Below, in pieces: positions 5,605-10,300 of a DNA stretch of 10,300 nt. A program made the translations under genes and the position numbers. Positions within the stretch are counted from its first letter, which is position 1, and every line of letters begins with the position of its first letter. This DNA comes from RGIG995 sp045652445 (GTDB lineage: Bacteria > Bacillota > Clostridia > Oscillospirales > UBA644): contig JAZRUJ010000019.1 in the NCBI GenBank assembly GCA_045652445.1, positions 1-10,300 of the forward strand. Reading direction: 5' to 3'. The notes beneath the pieces are model-generated. The model did no database searches. It was not told the origin of the DNA and saw only the letters and a list, made by a program, of their open reading frames with translations.

Positions 5605-6486
5605 ATGGATATTAACTGGTACCCCGGGCATATGGCGAAAACTCGTCGGGTCATTCTTGATACCATGAAAAACGTGGACATCGTCATCGAATTGGTGGAC
5701 GCCCGGATCCCCACCGCCTCAAAAAATCCCGACATTTCCGAAATGATCGGGAGTAAAGCAAAAATTTTGATTTTAAACAAAAGCGATCTTGCGGACCCTG
5801 TCCAGAACAAGAAGTGGGCAGAGTATTATCGCAGTTTGGGTTATACCGTTTTGTTAGGCAATAGCCGAAGCAAAGATGACCGAAAGCCGGTTTTAAACGC
5901 CATTCGTCAAGCTTACCGGGAAAAGGCAGAGCGGGATAAAAAACGGGGTATTGTTGCCCGGACGGCTCGGGTTATGATCTTGGGGATCCCCAACGTGGGA
6001 AAATCCACCTTTATCAATAATCTCTGCGGAGCCCGCCGTGCGGAAGCGCAAGACCGTCCCGGGGTTACCCAGAAAAAACAATGGGTTCCCCTGGCGGAGG
6101 GGATTGACCTGCTGGACACTCCCGGTATTTTGTGGCCCAAGTTGGAAAATCAGTCCGATGCGGCACTTCTTGCCATCACCGGTGCCATCAAAGACACCAT
6201 TTTGGATCTGGAAGGGTTATCGTTGATTTTGATTGCCATGTTGGCGAAATATTATCCCGACGAATTGAAAGCCCGTTACAAACTCACCGAATTAGAAGGC
6301 AAGGCTTACGATTTGTTCCTGCAGATCGGTCGGAAACGGGGCTTTGTGGTCAGCGGCGGCGAAGTGGACGAAGAACGCACCGCCATCACCCTGTTGGACG
6401 AATTCCGGGGAGCGAAAATCGGAAAAATTACCCTGGAACGACCGGAAGATAAGATCGAAAATACTGCCGAGGAGCCGGAAGCATGA
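5605..6486 (+). CDS. rbgA: Ribosome biogenesis GTPase RbgA (YlqF)
   Basis: This is a circularly permuted GTPase that acts late in 50S subunit assembly in Bacillota. The motif order is permuted as expected: G4 NKSD (58-61) comes first, then G5-like NSRS (about 86-89), G1 GIPNVGKS (127-134), G2 Thr155 in RPGVTQ, and G3 DTPG (171-174). The N-terminus MDINWYPGHMAKTRR is the family signature, and the C-terminal helical part (about 200-290) corresponds to the RNA-binding ANTAR-like domain. Length is 293 residues, near the usual 280-290. AGGAGG (5591-5596) precedes the ATG by eight bases. Its ATG-TGA end overlaps the next gene by four bases, indicating translational coupling with rnhB. Confidence 0.97.
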   Translation: MDINWYPGHMAKTRRVILDTMKNVDIVIELVDARIPTASKNPDISEMIGSKAKILILNKSDLADPVQNKKWAEYYRSLGYTVLLGNSRSKDDRKPVLNAIRQAYREKAERDKKRGIVARTARVMILGIPNVGKSTFINNLCGARRAEAQDRPGVTQKKQWVPLAEGIDLLDTPGILWPKLENQSDAALLAITGAIKDTILDLEGLSLILIAMLAKYYPDELKARYKLTELEGKAYDLFLQIGRKRGFVVSGGEVDEERTAITLLDEFRGAKIGKITLERPEDKIENTAEEPEA

Positions 6487-7088
6487 TTTGGGATTATGAA
6501 CTTCCTTTTCGGGAACAGAACCCCGGACTCTGCGGCATCGACGAAGCGGGGCGAGGTCCCCTGTGCGGACCGGTGGTTGCCGGAGCGGTGATTTTGCCCA
6601 ATGGCTTTGACGTATCCGCCCTCAACGATTCCAAGAAACTGTCCGAAGCAAAGCGGGAAGCGTTATACGAAACGATTATCTCCTCCTGTGATTGGGGCGT
6701 TGGAATCGCTACCCCCGAAGAAATTGACGCATATAATATTCTCAATGCCACTTACCTTGCCATGTGCCGGGCGGTGGAGGAATTGAAGAATGCTCCGTCT
6801 TTCGCCTTGGTGGATGGAAACCGGATCCCCAAAGGATTGACCGTTCCCGCCCTCGCCGTGGTGAAAGGGGACGCCAAATGCCCCTCCATTTCCGCCGCGT
6901 CGGTGGTTGCCAAAGTAACCCGAGACCGTATGATGAAAGAATTGGCACTGCAATACCCTCAATACGAACTGGAAAAGCACAAGGGATATCCCACCAAAGA
7001 ACATTACCGCAAGATTTTAGAGCATGGGATAGCTCCCATCTATCGAAAGTCCTTTTTGAAAAATCTCGACAGTCATCGGGAGGATTGA
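6483..7088 (+). CDS. rnhB: Ribonuclease HII
   Basis: The enzyme cuts the RNA strand of RNA-DNA hybrids and starts ribonucleotide excision repair. The family motifs are present: GIDEAGRGPLCGPVVAGAV with Asp20-Glu21, NDSKKLSE (48-55), LVDGN with Asp111, KGDAKCPSISAASVVAKVTRD with Asp130 (and conserved Asp148), and KHKGYPTKEHY (165-175). By family knowledge the catalytic set is DEDD, here most likely Asp20, Glu21, Asp111 and Asp130. Length is 201 residues, normal for a short RNase HII. GAGGAG (6469-6474) sits eight bases before the ATG, inside the end of rbgA, and the start overlaps the rbgA stop (ATGA). Confidence 0.97.
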   Translation: MIWDYELPFREQNPGLCGIDEAGRGPLCGPVVAGAVILPNGFDVSALNDSKKLSEAKREALYETIISSCDWGVGIATPEEIDAYNILNATYLAMCRAVEELKNAPSFALVDGNRIPKGLTVPALAVVKGDAKCPSISAASVVAKVTRDRMMKELALQYPQYELEKHKGYPTKEHYRKILEHGIAPIYRKSFLKNLDSHRED

Positions 7089-7089
7089 C

Positions 7090-7419
7090 ATGAAATCCTT
7101 TGGCGAACGCATTTTTGAGGCTCGGCAAGCGCAGGGCTGGTCTTTGCGGGAGGCGGCGGCAAACATCGGTATTTCTCATACCTATCTTTCTGCCATTGAA
7201 AAAGAGTACGACCCTCGCACCGGAAACCCGGTGACCCCTTCCCCTGACAGCCTCTTGAAAATTTGCAACGCCTACCATCTTCCTTATCAGGAAGCGGCGG
7301 TGTTTACCTCGGTCAACGAAGGGGACGTGCGAAAATTTCTCATTCAGCAGTTAAAAATGTTGCGAAAAACCGATTCAAAAACCTATCGCTCCATTCTTTC
7401 CGAAGCGGAAAAAGATTAA
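7090..7419 (+). CDS. XRE-family helix-turn-helix protein
   Basis: This is a 109-residue cytoplasmic DNA-binding protein of the Cro/CI (XRE) type. The helix-turn-helix lies at about 8-62: FGERIFEARQAQGWSLREAA, then NIGISHTYLSAIEKE (25-39), the classic recognition-helix region. The insert after it (DPRTGNPVTPSPDSLLKICNAYHLP) is common in XRE proteins that regulate stress or sporulation-type functions. The C-terminal ~35 residues (RKFLIQQLKMLRKTDSKTYRSILSEAEKD) are helical and may dimerise. GGGAGG (7078-7083) is six bases before the ATG, and one base separates it from the rnhB stop, so it is the last gene of the block. Its target and role are unknown; clostridial rnhB is often followed instead by a YraN-type nuclease gene. 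Confidence 0.9.
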   Translation: MKSFGERIFEARQAQGWSLREAAANIGISHTYLSAIEKEYDPRTGNPVTPSPDSLLKICNAYHLPYQEAAVFTSVNEGDVRKFLIQQLKMLRKTDSKTYRSILSEAEKD

Positions 7420-7435
7420 AAAATATCAAAAAAAT

Positions 7436-7462
7436 AAGGGTGTCAGTTGAACTGACACCCTT
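7436..7462. terminator. Bidirectional intrinsic terminator
   Basis: An 11-bp stem (7436-7446 with 7452-7462), AAGGGTGTCAG / CTGACACCCTT, has loop TTGAA, followed by T-rich sequence on the plus strand (TTTCATTTTTTC) and A/T-rich exit on the other (RC of AAAAAATA). It ends the housekeeping block and also the convergent surface-protein gene, whose stop lies at 7473. Confidence 0.88.
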
Positions 7463-7472
7463 TCATTTTTTC

Positions 7473-9728
7473 TTAAGCGGATTTTCGTTTCAGCAGCCAT
7501 GCCGTGGCGGAACCAAGAACCGCCAACAACATCAGTCCGAACATTACGCTAACGCTTCCATCGGAAGTGGAGGGGTTTTGTTCCGGATTGGGTTGAGAGG
7601 GGGTTGCGGTATTGGAGGTATCCGTTCCCGTATCGGTGGTCTGGCTGCCTTCGGCGGCTCCGGAATTGACCGTATTGTCCGTGTTATCGGGATTGACGCT
7701 CCGTTTTTCTGCCAAGGTGTAAATACTGAAGTGGTTGGTTTCAAACACTGCCCAGCCGTCGTTTGTGGGGGTGACGTCGTACGTTTCAATCTGTTGGTTT
7801 TCGTTTACGTAATAAACCTCCAGATTTTCCACGTCTTCCCATTGAGAAGACAAGGGAATGCGGACTTCAAACTTTCCGTTTTCCAAGGAGGTAACGTATT
7901 CATCCAAGGATTGGGAGTGAAGTTTAATATCAAAGGTTTCGTTTTTCTCAACGTTCAGAAGTTCTATGATTTCTTCGTATTCTGTACCCTCGGTCAGTTT
8001 TTCCACCTGAATCATGGTATCAAGAGGCAGAGAAGTATCATTCGCGGATACAGTAATATTGGTTGATGCATCTGCAGTTTTACAAATAGGCGAGACCATA
8101 TTGTCGCTATCGGCTTTAATAAACAGATAATGGGTTACGCCGTTGATGACCACTTGGAAGCAATCGTCGTTTACGGTAATGCCTTCAATCCCGGATTCCA
8201 ATTCTAAGTCTCGGTCATCGACAGCGTTCCAATAGGAAGACTGTTTCCATTCGTCGTAGGTCATGTCAGGATTTTCTTGTTCCCATTCCCACGAGAAATA
8301 TTTATAGGTCCAACGGTAATAGCATTCTTCTGCGGTATCTGCATAAGATACCACAACGCCGTTGTTTTCTCCCAAATACTCGTCAATGCGGGCTTGTGCG
8401 GCGGCAATCAAATCCTGGCGGGTGTTTGGCGTGTTATCGGGAACGTAAAGGATATGTTGTGCTTTGACTCCGATATCTTTTATTCCGTAAACTGTTCCAT
8501 TGTGGGTGAAACTACCGGGACCGAAATATTCCGTGTAGTAGGGAGTATCCCAGCCCATTCTTGGGTCGAGGCTGAAGTTCCGATAATTTACAAATTCTCG
8601 GAACTCCCCAGAATATTGCATCAAACTTCCCGTGTATTCCCGTTCTTCGGACATGGTAGACCAATAATTGATTAGTTCCATATCTTTTACGGTGAAGTAA
8701 TAGCCCATTCCCAAGGGATTGTCCGGGATATTTTCAATGATTCCCTTGACAATTTCGCGGATGGCGGGGTTGTATTGGAAAGAGAAGTGTACCTTGTGGG
8801 TTTCCAAGATTTCGCCGGATTCCGGATTGCAAAGAGAAACGTAGACTGAATGATCGGTTTCGTCCAAGGTAGAGGTGTAAAAATACAATTCCGGATCAAT
8901 CATGCCCAAGGATTCGAACAGAGGATCCAGGGTTTCGCCTTCTTCGGGCTGGTAATAGTTAAGGGCAAATTTTCCGTCTTCGTCTAAAAAGCTCTGGAAT
9001 TTGTCGCTGTATTCCGGTGCAATTTCAAGTACTGTATACAAATCCCATTCCCGAATGGCTTCGTAATACTCTGCCAGATAGGCCGAGGGGTCTACGTTAA
9101 AGGATCCCCCCTGAATGGTTACGTTTTCAATGTCACCGGAAACGATATCTCCTAAGAATGAAAACATATCGTTTTGACAGGAGAAATATCCGCCGTTGAT
9201 AGTGACGGTAGGTGTTATCCCGTTGTTTTCGGTTTCAATAACAATTACACTTTCAGGGTAGATGATGTTTTGGGATTCCCCGGCGTATCTTGTGTAGAAT
9301 TGTCCACCGTTAATGGTCAAAGACGTTTCTTTCCCTTCCACGCCTACGACTTTGAATAGACCGTTTCCACCGTTATAACCCAAGAATGCCCCGTTGGATC
9401 CCATCCCGTCAATAGTCAGCGATGCCCCTTTTACGGTGAACAGTGAGTCGGGTTCCCCCAACATAATTTCAATAACGTTGTTGTTCAAATCCAAAACCGT
9501 GTCTTTTTCCACAAGGAAGGGTTCGGCAATTCCGGTGTTGACATCTCCCACCAAAAAGTTTGCCGTAATCTTGATATTGCCTCCGTTGACAAGGGCTGCC
9601 CGCAGTTCCGCTTCGGAAGAAACTTCTGTTGCTGTGGGTTGTGCAAAGGACAAAATTCCTGCAACTACGAATACTGTGAACAACGCAACCAAGCCTAGGC
9701 ACAGTTTCAACGCAAATTGTTTTTTCAT
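7473..9728 (-). CDS. Secreted cell-surface protein with beta-helix-like repeats and sorting-like tail
   Basis: The product is a 751-residue exported protein. The signal peptide is MKKQ plus a hydrophobic core (about 5-28), with likely cleavage near SFA-Q30. An N-terminal region (about 35-215) has repeated strands typical of parallel beta-helices: LTIDGMGSN (104-112), LTINGGQFY (137-145), VTINGGYFS (175-183), VTIQGGSFN (203-211). A central Tyr/Trp/Glu-rich part (about 220-580) has no recognised fold. A beta domain (about 585-672) ends in AVFETNHFSIYTLAE, a form common at the C-end of clostridial surface proteins. A Thr/Asn/Pro linker (about 673-717) leads to NPSTSD (718-723), a hydrophobic helix and KRKSA, resembling a sortase signal. 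AGGAG lies eight bases before the ATG at 9728; a TTG start at 9806 would lie upstream of the promoter. It may be an adhesin or glycan-binding protein. Confidence 0.85.
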   Translation of the reverse strand: MKKQFALKLCLGLVALFTVFVVAGILSFAQPTATEVSSEAELRAALVNGGNIKITANFLVGDVNTGIAEPFLVEKDTVLDLNNNVIEIMLGEPDSLFTVKGASLTIDGMGSNGAFLGYNGGNGLFKVVGVEGKETSLTINGGQFYTRYAGESQNIIYPESVIVIETENNGITPTVTINGGYFSCQNDMFSFLGDIVSGDIENVTIQGGSFNVDPSAYLAEYYEAIREWDLYTVLEIAPEYSDKFQSFLDEDGKFALNYYQPEEGETLDPLFESLGMIDPELYFYTSTLDETDHSVYVSLCNPESGEILETHKVHFSFQYNPAIREIVKGIIENIPDNPLGMGYYFTVKDMELINYWSTMSEEREYTGSLMQYSGEFREFVNYRNFSLDPRMGWDTPYYTEYFGPGSFTHNGTVYGIKDIGVKAQHILYVPDNTPNTRQDLIAAAQARIDEYLGENNGVVVSYADTAEECYYRWTYKYFSWEWEQENPDMTYDEWKQSSYWNAVDDRDLELESGIEGITVNDDCFQVVINGVTHYLFIKADSDNMVSPICKTADASTNITVSANDTSLPLDTMIQVEKLTEGTEYEEIIELLNVEKNETFDIKLHSQSLDEYVTSLENGKFEVRIPLSSQWEDVENLEVYYVNENQQIETYDVTPTNDGWAVFETNHFSIYTLAEKRSVNPDNTDNTVNSGAAEGSQTTDTGTDTSNTATPSQPNPEQNPSTSDGSVSVMFGLMLLAVLGSATAWLLKRKSA

Positions 9729-9761
9729 AAGATCATCTCCTGTGGAGTATTTCTTAACTTT

Positions 9762-9770
9762 ATTATAGCA
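9762..9770 (-). promoter_or_regulatory. Extended -10 promoter of the surface-protein gene
   Basis: The minus strand reads TGCTATAAT (9770-9762), an extended -10 element. The -35 region at a spacing of 16-18 (about 9784-9791, CACACT-like) is a poor match, as is usual for extended -10 promoters. Transcription would begin near 9755, leaving a 5' UTR of about 27 nt with AGGAG. Confidence 0.65.
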
Positions 9771-9836
9771 TATATTGAATTGGGAGTGTGTGTGGTTTGT
9801 GAACAATTTGTGAAAAAAATTAAAAACTTTGCAAAG

Positions 9837-9859
9837 TCCGGCGGAATAATTCCGCCGGA
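9837..9859 (-). terminator. Intrinsic terminator after cysK
   Basis: The near-perfect palindrome TCCGGCGGAA (9837-9846) pairs with its complement at 9850-9859 around a 3-5 nt loop. In the minus direction it is followed by a short second palindrome, ACTTTGCAAAGT (9839-9826 area), and then TTTTTAATTTTTTT. It lies 16 bases past the cysK stop and separates cysK from the surface-protein gene. Confidence 0.82.
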
Positions 9860-9874
9860 TTTCTGCTATTTCTT

Positions 9875-10300
9875 TTAAAATAATTCTGTGGAAAGGTATC
9901 GGTCTCCGGTATCGGGAAGAAGTACCACAATCGTTTTTCCCTCGTTTTCCGGACGCTGTGCCACCTGAATGGCGGCGTGAAGGGCGGCGCCGGAAGAAAT
10001 GCCCACCAGGATTCCTTCCCGTTTACCCAACAGTCGGGCGGCGTCAAAGGCTTCTTTTGTGGTAACGGGGCAAATTTCATCGTAAATGGCGGTGTTTAAC
10101 ACTTCGGGAACAAATCCCGCACCAATTCCCTGCAATCCGTGAGGACCGGCATTTTTGCCTGATAACACAGCAGAATCTGCCGGTTCCACCGCAACCACCC
10201 GGAGGGCGGGGTTTTTCTCTTTTAAATAGGCTCCCACGCCGGAAATTGTTCCTCCTGTGCCGACCCCGGAAACAAACCAATCCAGGTTTCCTTCCGTATC
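9875..10300 (-). CDS. cysK: Cysteine synthase (O-acetylserine sulfhydrylase), C-terminal part
   Basis: This is the last ~141 residues of a PLP-dependent enzyme that makes L-cysteine from O-acetylserine and sulfide; the start lies beyond the right edge of the window. The frame stays open to position 10300. The visible part begins with DTEGNLDWFVSGVGTGGTIS, where GVGTGGT is the phosphate-binding loop for PLP. It continues with AYLKEKNPALRVVAVEPADS, GPHGLQGIGAGFVPEVLN, the conserved GISSGAALHAA, and ends with LLPDTGDRYLSTELF, all standard for CysK. The catalytic Lys (in the N-terminal part) is not in the window. Nothing indicates damage. A terminator follows directly. The cysK assignment over the closely related CysM is likely from GIGAGFVPEVL and the C-terminal end, but not absolute. 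Confidence 0.95.
   Translation of the reverse strand, partial: DTEGNLDWFVSGVGTGGTISGVGAYLKEKNPALRVVAVEPADSAVLSGKNAGPHGLQGIGAGFVPEVLNTAIYDEICPVTTKEAFDAARLLGKREGILVGISSGAALHAAIQVAQRPENEGKTIVVLLPDTGDRYLSTELF

Noticed and set aside
7263..8066. 267-codon open frame on the plus strand over the XRE gene and surface-protein gene
   Set aside because: It crosses a terminator and two well-supported genes, its composition is Gly/Phe-rich shadow-type, and it has no RBS.
9729..9806. Upstream 26-residue extension of the surface protein (TTG at 9806)
   Set aside because: The extended -10 promoter at 9762-9770 and the RBS before 9728 lie inside it, and it would bury the signal peptide.

Overview
The window looks like chromosomal DNA from a low-to-mid-GC Bacillota, most likely a clostridial (Oscillospiraceae/Lachnospirales-like) gut or anaerobic bacterium. 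The grounds are the conserved gene order rplS-lepB-rbgA(ylqF)-rnhB, consensus SigA-type promoters (TTGACA-17-TATAAT), strong GGAGG Shine-Dalgarno sites, many intrinsic terminators, a Gram-positive lipoprotein and a C-terminal wall-sorting-like tail. The species cannot be named from the sequence.

Layout from left to right. (1) Positions 6-121 hold a 5S rRNA gene, followed by a 16-bp terminator shared with the gene arriving from the right. (2) A leftward AT-rich gene (207-743) encodes a membrane-anchored OB-fold-like protein. It has a long upstream region with a perfect promoter, a very well-paired RNA element of about 157 nt (978 to 822) and its own terminator, so this is either a free-standing small RNA or an attenuator leader. 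(3) A rightward gene (1135-1638) encodes a five-helix membrane protein of the DUF6512 type, preceded by a 30-nt tandem duplication of its ribosome-binding site. (4) A leftward 781-residue lipoprotein of unknown family (1675-4020) shares a terminator with gene 3 and has a perfect promoter. (5) A rightward housekeeping block follows: rplS with its own promoter, possible leader and terminator; then lepB, rbgA, rnhB and a small XRE-type regulator, with short gaps or overlaps. (6) A leftward secreted surface protein (7473-9728) has beta-helix-like repeats, a Pro/Thr linker and an NPSTSD-hydrophobic-KRK tail. (7) The 3' part of cysK (cysteine synthase) runs off the right edge on the minus strand.

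How the genes fit together. The central block serves ribosome assembly (L19, RbgA), protein export (signal peptidase I) and genome maintenance (RNase HII), an old and conserved neighbourhood. The two large leftward genes encode cell-surface products whose N-termini would be handled by the export machinery; no functional link beyond that is visible. Gene pairs facing each other are separated by bidirectional terminators (152-193, 1643-1672, 7436-7462).

No mobile element, CRISPR array, tRNA or integrase was seen. The most unexplained part is 744-1134. It holds the structured RNA, an orphan Shine-Dalgarno site and two cases in which a second SD sits before an ATA triplet upstream of the true SD-ATG.
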